From the NCBI RefSeq assembly GCF_013141775.1, contig NZ_WHOB01000021.1, positions 124,001 through 188,000 on the forward strand: a DNA stretch of 64,000 bases, read 5' to 3'. Shown in pieces: positions 18,645-27,607 of this stretch. The stretch is from Paenibacillus phytohabitans. Lineage in GTDB: Bacteria > Bacillota > Bacilli > Paenibacillales > Paenibacillaceae. The translations under genes were made by a program, and so were the position numbers. The first letter of the stretch is position 1; the number at the start of each line of letters is the position of its first letter. The notes under the pieces are model-generated. The model worked only from the letters and a program-made list of their open reading frames with translations. It was not told the origin of the DNA and did not search any database.

Positions 18645-21600
18645 ATGGTAAGAAAGATAGGTTCGTGTTTACTGTCTGTATTTATTGTGTTATCAACTGT
18701 ATTTACCAGTCCAGTTATGAAAGCGCATGCACAGGACGGGGGTCCGGTGGACGGAAACCTGGGGTTTGAATCTGATGTTGCGGGATGGATGGTCAATGGC
18801 AATGTCGTTATCCAGAATTCCGGCGGGAAAAATGGCAAGTCTGCTCTGATGAAATCCGGTTCCGTCTTAACCAAGACCATCACTGGAATTCCTCAAGGCA
18901 GCTATACTGTAAGTATGTGGGTAAAAGGTGCGGCCAGCAGCAACTCTGCCAATATAACGGTAAAAGATACAGGCGGACCAGATTCGGTACTGAAGATTGA
19001 TACGTTTCTGGACGCAAGCACATGGCGTGAAATGGCGCATAGAAATGTGCTTGTCTATAACGGGCAAATGAGCATAAGCATCAATGCAGGAACATCAAGC
19101 GGACTGCAGATCGATGAGGTTGCAATCACGCTTGATTCAGAAGATAACAATCCGGTACAGAACTGGAATTTCGAAGACGGGCTCAGCCATTGGGATTCCA
19201 AAGGCACGGCTGCGCTTGACTCAACCCATGCCGACACTGGAACGAACACCGTAAAGCTGGCGGACCAGTCTGAGGTCAGTCAGAAGCTAACGGTCAAGCC
19301 GGACACAGATTATATTGCAACGGTTCGAATGAAAGTGGATAAGCAGGACACGTACAAATCAACCGATCAGTACAACCTGAGCGGCACGTCTGTGCTGGGC
19401 GTTTTTGTTGAGCGGCTATCGCTCGGTAACCGGGTCAATCTTGGCGTCAGAGGGACGGATGGAGTGGTGCTACGTCAGGCTCCCGCCAGTACAGAGGGAT
19501 ACGCGCTTGTTACGGTTGCCTTTCATACCGGTATAAACCAGACAGAGGTTGAACTCTACGCCAACACGATCCATGACCAGAACTATATTAACTCTGTAAC
19601 TGTAAATGAAAATAAGTACGGTGCTGACAACAACTATCCAAACGGCTGGCAAAGGCCCAATCCTGAAGAAATAGATAACACTCACCCGGCAGACGAGTGG
19701 GTTTCAAACGGCAGCCAGTTTGCTTACGTGGACAATTTCGACGTATTCGAAGCATCTAATGAATATATCAAAGGTGCCGATATGTCATTTCTTCAGACTA
19801 TTGAGGATGCTGGAGGCAAATACTTTGCCAATGGTGTGCAGCAGGATGCCTTGCGGATTCTCTCCAATCATGGTGTGAATTCTGTCCTGACAACGTTATG
19901 GGTCAAGGCCGGAAACCCGGTTTATGACTGGAACACGCTTACTCCCTTAGAAACGCAAACCATTGGTTATGACGGGGAAGCGGTTACCGGCAGGCAGATA
20001 GTAAACGGATATTTTGATAAAGAACACAGTATTGCAATGGGCAAACGCCTCACGGAATTGAATATGACCTATACTCCCAGCTTCCATTACAGTGACACCT
20101 GGATCAGTTCTGCCAAAGCCCATATGCCGTATGAGTGGATTGAACAGGATTATGAGGGCAAATTATCAAATCCCGATATTCAGATGCTGGAAACCGCAGT
20201 ATACAATTACGTGCATGATACGCTAACCGGAATGAAGGCCGAAGGAGTTGATGTTATTTCGGTCAAGAACGGAAATGAGCAGGATGGCGGACTGTTGTTT
20301 CCGGTAGCGTCTGGTTCGAAATATCATCAGCATGCGGCAATAATCACAGCTTCTTCGCGTGCGTCCAAAGAAATATATCCTGGTGCCATTAATACCATAC
20401 ACTCAAATACAGGTTACGATTCTGTACAGATCGCCAACTTCTTCCAGTCGTATGAGAAACGCGGAGCTGAATTCGACGGAATGGCCTTCTCCCTGTACGG
20501 AGGGCGGGAAACAACGGGACAATTTGTTATGATGAACGCCGCCATGGCGAATCCTGCGGCTCAATATTATGACTATCTTAATGTTGAAACAGCATTTACA
20601 TTTACGCGGAGCTCCCCGATTGGCGACACAGGGTCCGGCATGGCTCTGCTAAAATACTATAATATGTCCCCGAATGGACAATACAATTTCTTGCTGGATT
20701 ATATCCAGGCTCCTCTTGATCTGCCTAATCCGTACGGAACAACAAGAGGATTCTACTATTGGAACGCGGAGGCAATTCCTGTCTATGGTGCCGGACATAA
20801 AGCCGGGGAAGCAGTGGAAGGCAGCCAGCGTATCCTGTTCAATAACGGAACACCAAGTATCAAAGAAATGGGCAGCCCGGCAGACGGTAAAGTCGGCGAT
20901 ATGATGGATAGTATGTTTGCATTCCTGCATAGGGGGGATACCAAAAGAGCGTCGGATACCGTATATAGTCCTTTACGGTTCGATGGAACTAATTATGATG
21001 TTGGCGAAGCTGCCAGTCTATCCTTCCAGAATGATAACCTGTCATTGAAGGTTGGCGAAGTAGGCCGCCTGCAGCCTGTGATCGCGCCAATGGATAAGCT
21101 GCTTGACGATTATACGATTCGTTATACTTCAGACCAGCCCGGAGTGGCCGGCGTATCTGAGCATGGGTTCATTACAGGCATATCTGCAGGAACCGCAGTG
21201 ATTACTGCACAGATCGGGAATGTTTCATCAGCAGTGACGGTAACCGTTAATGAACCGGACTCTGCAAGCGGTATCAATATAACCTACGAAGTCATAAGAG
21301 GCGGGGCCACTGTTAATGCAGGAACCGTCTCCCCGGGAAGTACGATTGACACCAAACCGTATGACAAAATTAAGTTTAAAAGCGCCGTGACAGGCAACCC
21401 CACGGATAATGCAGTTGTGTATACGGTATCGGATCCCGAAATAGCAGGGTGGTATGGTGACACCTGGCAAACCGATGACAGGATCATGCGTACGCTTGCC
21501 GATAAACTTTCTGCTTCCAGCTACGAACCGGTTGTACAGCTGAATCCGCGAAAAGCAGGAATGGTGAATCTAACTGCGGCATCAGATGATGGAGCAGCAG

Positions 21601-24600
21601 CTGTAAACTTTAAAGTGACTGTAACACAAACGGATGTTACAGGCATATCCATCGTGGAAGGCAATCGTTCGGTTCTCGCCGGCAAAAGCTTGAAACTGAC
21701 GGCTTCCGTAACTCCCGGTGACGCTTCATTTTATAAAGTCTATTGGAGCAGCAGTGATGAGAGCGTTGCGAAAGTAGATTCGAACGGCCTGGTTACCGCA
21801 ATCAAGCCGGGCGCCGCAACGATTACCATTCAATCTGATGCTAATCCTGAAATCACCAGCTCCATTACGTTAACTGTAACGGATGTAAGCGTTGACCAGT
21901 TGTTACTATCCAGCAGTAAACTGGGGATTCTTGCCGGACAGAGCAAAACGCTTACCTACATGGCGCTGCCGGATAATGCAGTGAACAGAAATGTCATCTG
22001 GAGTGTGAAGCCGGGGGATGAAGCCATCCTTTCTGTAGATCAGAATGGTACAGTGACGGGCTTACAGCCGGGTACGGGTACCGTTATTATTACTTCCGCT
22101 GATGGCAGCGCGGTTACCGCAGAATGTGTTGTGATCGTCGTGGATCATGAGATAACCGCAACCAGTATGGCATTATCACACAAGGAACTATGGATTAAGT
22201 CCGATTATTTCTCTCCAGATCCGGCAGTGCAAGAGGACCGGAAGCCTGTAACCAAGCTTGATGCCGTATTTATGCCAGAGGAAACTACAAATACAGATGT
22301 ATTATGGTCCTCTGACAATGCTGCAGTCGCTTCCGTTGATGCAAGCGGCGTTATTACCGCACATAAACCCGGTGTGGCTGTGATTTCGGCGCAATCTGCA
22401 GACGGCAGTCTTAATGACAACGCTACTGTCTATGTCCCTCACCTCAGTGAAGACTGGGATAATTACGAGGCAGGCTCCAAGGGCGGATTTACGGATAGCA
22501 ACACATTTACCTATTCCGTTGTTGATGCAGCCGGGGATCAGCAAATCCAGGCTGCTGTAAAGGGCCAAAAGGGTGCGGGCAGTCCGCCAACGCTCAGCCG
22601 CAGAGCGTTCACTCCGGTCAGCGGCGAACAGGTTGTTGTCGATTTCGACTGGAATGTGGGTTCCTTTACACCGGATAGCCGTAGCAGAGGCGGACATATT
22701 TCCATTGAAGATGCAAACGGGAATACTTATCTTGCACTCGCCACTTATCCGGCTGTTTCCGGGAAAGATTATGAAATGACCTACTACCTTTTCAATGGTT
22801 CAACGGCTATGCCCACCAAGAACAATGACGTCAATGGAAGCTTTAACTATATCCACGGCGGCGGCGGAGCGGGCGGAACCTATGCGGATACTGCAGATGT
22901 CGGTACCGGCTTCAAAGGTGCAAACAAAGATTACAATGTAAGGCTGGTCCTCAATTTCAAGTCCAGACAGATCAGCTTTACAGTGACAGATAAGAATAAC
23001 CCTAGTATTACGTCTACCGTGTCGGGATTAGCGATGGACTCCAGGGTTAATTATTCGGACAGCTTCGGCGCAATCGCCTTCTCACATTATTTCAACTCTA
23101 ATGCCTCCTGGGCGACAACCGTCGATAATCTGGCGGTATACAATACCTCCATTCAGGCTGAGCGGATTGATTATACAGCGGAAGGCATTAATATCAACCC
23201 GAGTGAAGGTATCAAGCTTGTACCGGTCGCAGATGCGCTGAGTGCTACTGCGAAGATTAATGCGCGTGTGATTCCGGCATCGGCCGACCAGAGTATTGTC
23301 TTTACACCATTAGGTGAATTAGCAAATGCTGTGACCATTGATCCAAATGGTGTGATCACGGTGAATCCGGGTTACCAGGTAGAGTATGGTCAATACGATG
23401 CTATTCAAAGTGCTTCGGGCAACATCAGGGTATCCTCTCTCAGTACGCCTGAAGTATACACGGATGTCAAAGTTACAATCGGCAGCCCGAATGCATCTGA
23501 AACTCTGCAAGTCTATGTGGATGGCAGGGAATATCTCGGAGCCATGAAGCTTGCCGCAGATGCAGCCCCGAAGCTGACGTATGTGGCCACTGGCGGAGAC
23601 GGAATTTCAGATATTTATGCCTATGACTGGCAGGTTACTTCAGGGAATGCACAGATTGATGCGGGCGGTAAACTGTCTGTGGCAGCACCCGGGAATGTCA
23701 CTGTAACCTTTACTATTGATCTGTTCCGGAAGCAGGAAGTGCGTACTTTGGAATTTACATTCATGGACCTGGAGAATCAGCAAGTGGCTGCCTCGCCTGA
23801 TCCCGGAACCTATTCCGCGCCAGTATCTGTAACCTTGAATACAGAACCGGACAGCAGCATCTACTATACAACTGATGGCAGCGAGCCGGGTCTTTCAAGT
23901 CAATTGTATAGTGAGCCCTTATATGTCGGCAAGGATACGGTCATTAAGGCTGTTGCCGTTTATGACGGCACGCTCGCGGGCCAGGCTGCGGAATTTGAAT
24001 ATAAGATAGTGATACCCAGATATACCGTAACCTACGATGTATACGGCGGTACGGGAGCAATCCCGCCGGAAGCGGATCGAGCTGAAGGTGAAGCTTTTGC
24101 TGCTGCAGAGATTAGCGGGGTAACAGCACCGGAAGGCAAGCGGTTCAAGGAATGGAATACTGCCAGTGACGGAAGCGGCATAGCTTATGCTGCTGGTGCG
24201 ATAGTTAGTATGCCTGCCGGGAACCTGACGTTGTATGCCATTTGGGTGGAGAATGACGGTCCGGTTGAAGAAGTGGACACAGCAGCTCCTGTCTGGGAAG
24301 CGGACAGCAAGCTGACAGCTGCTGCTGTAGCTGAGACAAGTCTAACGTTAACATGGAACGCAGCAGTGGATAATGTCGGGGTTACAGGGTATAAAGTGAC
24401 ATGGATAGCCGGGGGGACAGAGCATAATAAGGCAGTTGCCGGCAATGAAACGAGGGTAACGATAAACGGTCTTGAGCCGGATACCAGCTACACCTTCAAG
24501 GTGGAAGCTGCAGACGCAGCCGGCAATTGGAGCGGGGATGGCCCGGGCGTTGAAGTGACAACGAATGAAGTTTCGCCTGTGGAACCGCAGCCACCTGTGG

Positions 24601-25376
24601 AGCCGGAGCAGCCTGTGGAACCGCAGCCACCTGTGGAGCCGGAGCAGCCTATGGAACCGCAGCCACCTGTAGAGCCGGAGCAGCCTGTGCAGCCGGAGCC
24701 ATCTGCAACGCCGCAGCCGCCTGTACAACCCGGGCAGCCAGCACAAGCCCAAGTTATAGGGCAGGTGGTGGATTCACAGCAACCGGTGATGCCAGAGCAG
24801 TCGGCCGGACCTGAACAACCGGCAGTACAGCCAATAGAATTCAGAGATGTGCCGGTAACGCATTGGGCAGCCACCGCGATTGCACGCGCCGCCGCGCTCG
24901 GCATCATCCAAGGTAATCCGGATTATACCTTTATGCCGAATAAGCCGACAAGCCGGGCGGAATTTATAACTATGCTGGCGAATGCGTTCAAATGGCAGGC
25001 CGGGCAGACAGAGCAGACGAAGCCAGTCTTCAAGGACAATGACAAGATTGGAGTATGGGCGAAGGATGCGGTTGCGGAAGGCGCGGAGCGCGGTATTATT
25101 ACCGGCTATGCGGATGGAAGTTTCCGGCCGAACCAGGAGATCACGCGGACGGAAATGATCGTGATGCTGGTAAAAGCACTTGGAATTGCACCCTCTGTGA
25201 TGGACCATACGCAGTTTGCCGATGATGCAGTGATACCTGCCTGGGGCAAAAGCGCGGTTGAAGCCTTGCGCGGGCAAGGCTTGCTGACCGGACGCAGCAA
25301 CAACCATTTTGCGCCAAATGATTCAGCTACACGGGCAGAAGCGATTGTGATTATTTTACGGGCACTGGCAGATTGA
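18645..25376 (+). CDS. Giant SLH-anchored GH53 endo-beta-1,4-galactanase
   Basis: The product has 2243 residues; a G-rich site lies 8 bases before the ATG. The signal peptide is cleaved after about residue 29 (KAHA). Two carbohydrate-binding-like beta-sandwiches (about 35-165 and 167-375) precede the GH53 barrel (about 376-775). Its acid/base is Glu545 (VKNGNEQ) and its nucleophile Glu648 (NVETAF). Then come several Big_2/Ig-like domains (about 790-1265), a jelly-roll (about 1270-1500), more Ig-like sequence, a chitobiase-C-like domain (about 1713-1787), an InlB B-repeat (about 1788-1867), Fn3 (about 1875-1973), a Pro/Glu/Gln linker (about 1975-2060) and three SLH domains (about 2065-2243). 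It would cut type I (arabino)galactan side chains of pectin while held on the cell wall. The stop codon is the first base triplet of repeat B. Confidence 0.9.
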   Translation: MVRKIGSCLLSVFIVLSTVFTSPVMKAHAQDGGPVDGNLGFESDVAGWMVNGNVVIQNSGGKNGKSALMKSGSVLTKTITGIPQGSYTVSMWVKGAASSNSANITVKDTGGPDSVLKIDTFLDASTWREMAHRNVLVYNGQMSISINAGTSSGLQIDEVAITLDSEDNNPVQNWNFEDGLSHWDSKGTAALDSTHADTGTNTVKLADQSEVSQKLTVKPDTDYIATVRMKVDKQDTYKSTDQYNLSGTSVLGVFVERLSLGNRVNLGVRGTDGVVLRQAPASTEGYALVTVAFHTGINQTEVELYANTIHDQNYINSVTVNENKYGADNNYPNGWQRPNPEEIDNTHPADEWVSNGSQFAYVDNFDVFEASNEYIKGADMSFLQTIEDAGGKYFANGVQQDALRILSNHGVNSVLTTLWVKAGNPVYDWNTLTPLETQTIGYDGEAVTGRQIVNGYFDKEHSIAMGKRLTELNMTYTPSFHYSDTWISSAKAHMPYEWIEQDYEGKLSNPDIQMLETAVYNYVHDTLTGMKAEGVDVISVKNGNEQDGGLLFPVASGSKYHQHAAIITASSRASKEIYPGAINTIHSNTGYDSVQIANFFQSYEKRGAEFDGMAFSLYGGRETTGQFVMMNAAMANPAAQYYDYLNVETAFTFTRSSPIGDTGSGMALLKYYNMSPNGQYNFLLDYIQAPLDLPNPYGTTRGFYYWNAEAIPVYGAGHKAGEAVEGSQRILFNNGTPSIKEMGSPADGKVGDMMDSMFAFLHRGDTKRASDTVYSPLRFDGTNYDVGEAASLSFQNDNLSLKVGEVGRLQPVIAPMDKLLDDYTIRYTSDQPGVAGVSEHGFITGISAGTAVITAQIGNVSSAVTVTVNEPDSASGINITYEVIRGGATVNAGTVSPGSTIDTKPYDKIKFKSAVTGNPTDNAVVYTVSDPEIAGWYGDTWQTDDRIMRTLADKLSASSYEPVVQLNPRKAGMVNLTAASDDGAAAVNFKVTVTQTDVTGISIVEGNRSVLAGKSLKLTASVTPGDASFYKVYWSSSDESVAKVDSNGLVTAIKPGAATITIQSDANPEITSSITLTVTDVSVDQLLLSSSKLGILAGQSKTLTYMALPDNAVNRNVIWSVKPGDEAILSVDQNGTVTGLQPGTGTVIITSADGSAVTAECVVIVVDHEITATSMALSHKELWIKSDYFSPDPAVQEDRKPVTKLDAVFMPEETTNTDVLWSSDNAAVASVDASGVITAHKPGVAVISAQSADGSLNDNATVYVPHLSEDWDNYEAGSKGGFTDSNTFTYSVVDAAGDQQIQAAVKGQKGAGSPPTLSRRAFTPVSGEQVVVDFDWNVGSFTPDSRSRGGHISIEDANGNTYLALATYPAVSGKDYEMTYYLFNGSTAMPTKNNDVNGSFNYIHGGGGAGGTYADTADVGTGFKGANKDYNVRLVLNFKSRQISFTVTDKNNPSITSTVSGLAMDSRVNYSDSFGAIAFSHYFNSNASWATTVDNLAVYNTSIQAERIDYTAEGININPSEGIKLVPVADALSATAKINARVIPASADQSIVFTPLGELANAVTIDPNGVITVNPGYQVEYGQYDAIQSASGNIRVSSLSTPEVYTDVKVTIGSPNASETLQVYVDGREYLGAMKLAADAAPKLTYVATGGDGISDIYAYDWQVTSGNAQIDAGGKLSVAAPGNVTVTFTIDLFRKQEVRTLEFTFMDLENQQVAASPDPGTYSAPVSVTLNTEPDSSIYYTTDGSEPGLSSQLYSEPLYVGKDTVIKAVAVYDGTLAGQAAEFEYKIVIPRYTVTYDVYGGTGAIPPEADRAEGEAFAAAEISGVTAPEGKRFKEWNTASDGSGIAYAAGAIVSMPAGNLTLYAIWVENDGPVEEVDTAAPVWEADSKLTAAAVAETSLTLTWNAAVDNVGVTGYKVTWIAGGTEHNKAVAGNETRVTINGLEPDTSYTFKVEAADAAGNWSGDGPGVEVTTNEVSPVEPQPPVEPEQPVEPQPPVEPEQPMEPQPPVEPEQPVQPEPSATPQPPVQPGQPAQAQVIGQVVDSQQPVMPEQSAGPEQPAVQPIEFRDVPVTHWAATAIARAAALGIIQGNPDYTFMPNKPTSRAEFITMLANAFKWQAGQTEQTKPVFKDNDKIGVWAKDAVAEGAERGIITGYADGSFRPNQEITRTEMIVMLVKALGIAPSVMDHTQFADDAVIPAWGKSAVEALRGQGLLTGRSNNHFAPNDSATRAEAIVIILRALAD
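24583..24700 (+). repeat. Short in-frame repeats encoding a Pro/Glu/Gln linker
   Basis: Imperfect tandem units encode PVEPQPPVEPEQ-type sequence between the Fn3 and SLH domains. They form a flexible wall-spanning spacer. Confidence 0.75.
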
Positions 25377-25451
25377 CCTCATTCCGGGTGATGAACCGGA
25401 TTCCGGGTTAAGCGGATCAAGGCTATAATTTCAGCAAAAACATACTCAGCA

Positions 25452-25487
25452 AAGAACGCTGTCCCTTACCGGGAAGCGTTCTTTTTT
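25452..25487 (+). terminator. Rho-independent terminator of the SLH-GH53 gene (repeat B)
   Basis: AAGAACGCT pairs with AGCGTTCTT around GTCCCTTACCGGGA, followed by six Ts. It is equivalent to the hairpin in repeat A. Confidence 0.8.
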
Positions 25488-25569
25488 GGCCTTCAAGGGC
25501 GAGGAAAAGCCCGCTATACCGCGCTGTATAAGGGTTCGGAATTCGGATAAGGCTCCAGAAATGAGTCTA

Positions 25570-25599
25570 TTGTGCGGGTCTGCAGCGCCGGCGTATAGT
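25570..25599 (+). promoter_or_regulatory. Predicted promoter of the first ABC operon (repeat B)
   Basis: TTGTGC (25570-25575) and TATAGT (25594-25599) lie 18 bases apart, as in repeat A. The permease start is 84 bases downstream. Confidence 0.5.
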
Positions 25600-25683
25600 G
25601 TGGTTATTCAAGTCCGGCTGGCAGCATCAGCCAGGGGAGAGAGCAGACATATACGTCAAGCAACCGTAAGGGAAGGGATGTTC

Positions 25684-26646
25684 ATGAACCAGAGTATTGC
25701 AGGGTCAAAAAAGAAGGTGTTACCGCCGAAGACAATTAAACCGAAGCGGATCGCGAAGGGGATCTGGAAGGACTATCAATTATATTTGCTTCTACTTCTT
25801 CCAATCGCCTATTTCATTATTTTCAAGTACGTACCGATGTACGGTGCAGGGATTGCCTTTCAGGACTATAGCATTTTCAAAGGGGTAAGCGGAAGCGAAT
25901 GGATCGGCTTCGAAAACTTCAAGGAGCTATTCGCGATGAATCAGTTCTATACGGTCGTGCGGAATACGCTGCTGCTGAATCTGCTGGATCTGATCGTTTC
26001 CTTTCCGGCGCCGATTATTCTGGCACTGATGCTGAATGAGCTCAGAATCGTCTGGTTCAAAAAGATATCGCAGACCATTCTGTATCTGCCGCATTTCATT
26101 TCCTGGATCATCATCGGCGGTCTCGTGTACCAAATCTTCTCCAATAAAGGCGGTCTCGTCAACAATATGATCGTAGCGCTAGGCTTCGATTCCGTGCCGT
26201 TCCTGACAGAGAAGAATCACTGGCTGCTCGTCTACTTGGGAACAGGAGTCTGGCAGAGCGCAGGCTGGGGCACAATTATTTATCTGGCTGCACTTACAGG
26301 CATCAATAAGGAGCTGTATGAGGCTGCAGAAGTGGACGGAGCCGGAAGATGGCGGAAGATGTGGAATATCACGCTGCCGGGAATCCGCTCAACTATTGTG
26401 GTCATGCTGATTCTGGCCCTTGGCAAAATTATGACCATTGGCTTTGAACGGCCGTTCGTAATGGGGAATGCGCTGGTCATGGATTATGCAGAAGTTATAA
26501 GTACCTTTGTCTATAAAGTGGGTCTTCAATCGGCGCAATTCTCGCTGGCCACCGCGATGGGCTTGTTCCAGGCATTGGTAGGACTCGTCTTCGTCATCGG
26601 GTCTAACGCGATTGCGAAGAAGATGGGGGAACCCGGGCTATGGTAG
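25684..26646 (+). CDS. ABC sugar importer permease (LplB/YteP type)
   Basis: The product is about 320 residues from ATG 25684, where GGAAGGG sits 6 bases upstream. A longer in-frame reading from 25486 runs through repeat B and is not credible. A basic N-terminus is followed by six hydrophobic helices. The EAA loop that contacts the ATPase reads EAAEVDGAGRWRKMWNITLPG. It belongs to the LplB family that imports oligosaccharides such as RG-I or galactan fragments. The second permease starts 11 bases after its stop. No ATPase gene lies nearby, as usual where a shared MsmX-type ATPase serves many importers. Confidence 0.9.
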   Translation: MNQSIAGSKKKVLPPKTIKPKRIAKGIWKDYQLYLLLLLPIAYFIIFKYVPMYGAGIAFQDYSIFKGVSGSEWIGFENFKELFAMNQFYTVVRNTLLLNLLDLIVSFPAPIILALMLNELRIVWFKKISQTILYLPHFISWIIIGGLVYQIFSNKGGLVNNMIVALGFDSVPFLTEKNHWLLVYLGTGVWQSAGWGTIIYLAALTGINKELYEAAEVDGAGRWRKMWNITLPGIRSTIVVMLILALGKIMTIGFERPFVMGNALVMDYAEVISTFVYKVGLQSAQFSLATAMGLFQALVGLVFVIGSNAIAKKMGEPGLW

Positions 26647-26657
26647 GAGGCAAAGCA

Positions 26658-27536
26658 ATGAATAACAAAATCAGACAAAACCCGCGTCTCTCAGACGTGC
26701 TTATCATGATTTTTATCGGAATCACAGTGATTATAAGTATCCTGCCGTTCCTGAATATTATCGCGGTATCCCTGAGCTCGAAGGAAGCGATTATCTCCGA
26801 CAAAGTGACCATCTTTCCGCGGGGCTTCAACATTGAATCCTACAAGCTGGTGTTCGCGGATATCCGCATGCTGAAGTCGATGGGACTTACCATCGTGCTG
26901 ACAGTGATCTATACAGTTCTGAGCATGATCATGAGCATCTGCGCAGCCTATCCGCTGACCAAGGACAATCTGAAGGGCCGGTCCTTCTTCTCGATGCTGA
27001 TCATCTTCACGATGTTCTTCAGCGGCGGTATGATTCCCGAGTATCTGCTGGTGAAGGAGCTCGGCATGCTGGACAGCTTAACGTCGCTCATCGTTCCAGG
27101 CATGATCAGCGCCTTCAATCTGATTATCCTGCGGACCTTCTTCACTTCAATTCCGCCAAGTCTGGAAGAGTCAGCCTATCTTGATGGCAGCTCCCATATC
27201 GTTACCTTGACGAAGATCGTCCTTCCGCTGTCGTTGCCCGTACTGGCCACACTTAGCTTGTTCTATGCGGTCTCCAGATGGAACACTTACATGGATGCAC
27301 TCTTTTATATTACGAATTCGAATTTGTATCCCATACAGCTGAAGCTGTATCAGGTGGTTATGAACAGTATGGTAACGGATCTAACAGCGCAAGAAGGAGC
27401 CATGCAGACTGAAGTTATTGCTGAAGGTATCAAGGCTGCCAGCATCATGTTCGCGACCATCCCGATTCTGATTGTATATCCTTGGCTGCAGCGGTACTTT
27501 GTATCCGGCGCCATGGTCGGAGCTGTCAAGGAGTAG
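26658..27536 (+). CDS. ABC sugar importer permease (LplC/YtcP type)
   Basis: The product is about 292 residues from ATG 26658, with AGGAGG 7 bases upstream; the in-frame ATG at 26640 lies before that site. Six hydrophobic helices and the EAA loop (EESAYLDGSSHIVTLTKIVLPLS) identify the second inner-membrane subunit, pairing with the gene just upstream. The C-terminus YFVSGAMVGAVKE is typical of LplC-type permeases. A small hairpin separates it from the binding-protein gene. Confidence 0.9.
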   Translation: MNNKIRQNPRLSDVLIMIFIGITVIISILPFLNIIAVSLSSKEAIISDKVTIFPRGFNIESYKLVFADIRMLKSMGLTIVLTVIYTVLSMIMSICAAYPLTKDNLKGRSFFSMLIIFTMFFSGGMIPEYLLVKELGMLDSLTSLIVPGMISAFNLIILRTFFTSIPPSLEESAYLDGSSHIVTLTKIVLPLSLPVLATLSLFYAVSRWNTYMDALFYITNSNLYPIQLKLYQVVMNSMVTDLTAQEGAMQTEVIAEGIKAASIMFATIPILIVYPWLQRYFVSGAMVGAVKE

Positions 27537-27545
27537 CGGTTGATC

Positions 27546-27563
27546 ACTTCGCACTTGCGAAGT
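27546..27563 (+). promoter_or_regulatory. Intercistronic hairpin between permease and binding-protein genes
   Basis: ACTTCGC pairs with GCGAAGT around a 4-base loop, with no T-run. Its place just before the binding-protein gene suggests mRNA stabilisation to raise binding-protein levels, as seen in other importer operons; this is inference. Confidence 0.4.
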
Positions 27564-27607
27564 TGAAAGACATATAGCACAATATCACCATAAAGGGGAG
27601 TACAAAC

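Larger units (their letters stand above)
25374..25612 (+). repeat. Direct repeat copy B (terminator plus promoter) before the ABC operon
   Basis: This is the second copy of the element at 18372-18607. It begins at the TGA stop of the GH53 gene and ends shortly before the permease gene. The conserved order is a TGACCTCATTCCG block, a terminator hairpin, and an ATGAGTCTATTGTGCGGG block with -35 and -10. The middle (25490-25550) is the most diverged part. Confidence 0.8.

Noticed and set aside
24583..24700. Short tandem repeats that might suggest a CRISPR array
   Set aside because: The units are in frame, lack unique spacers of constant length and encode a Pro/Glu/Gln linker.
24348..24752. Repetitive minus-strand frame rich in Leu, Arg and Trp
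   Set aside because: It is the antisense of the Pro/Glu/Gln linker and has no start signal.
25486..25683. N-terminal extension of the first permease (66 extra residues)
   Set aside because: It lies inside direct repeat B, including its promoter; ATG 25684 has the ribosome site and gives the usual permease length.
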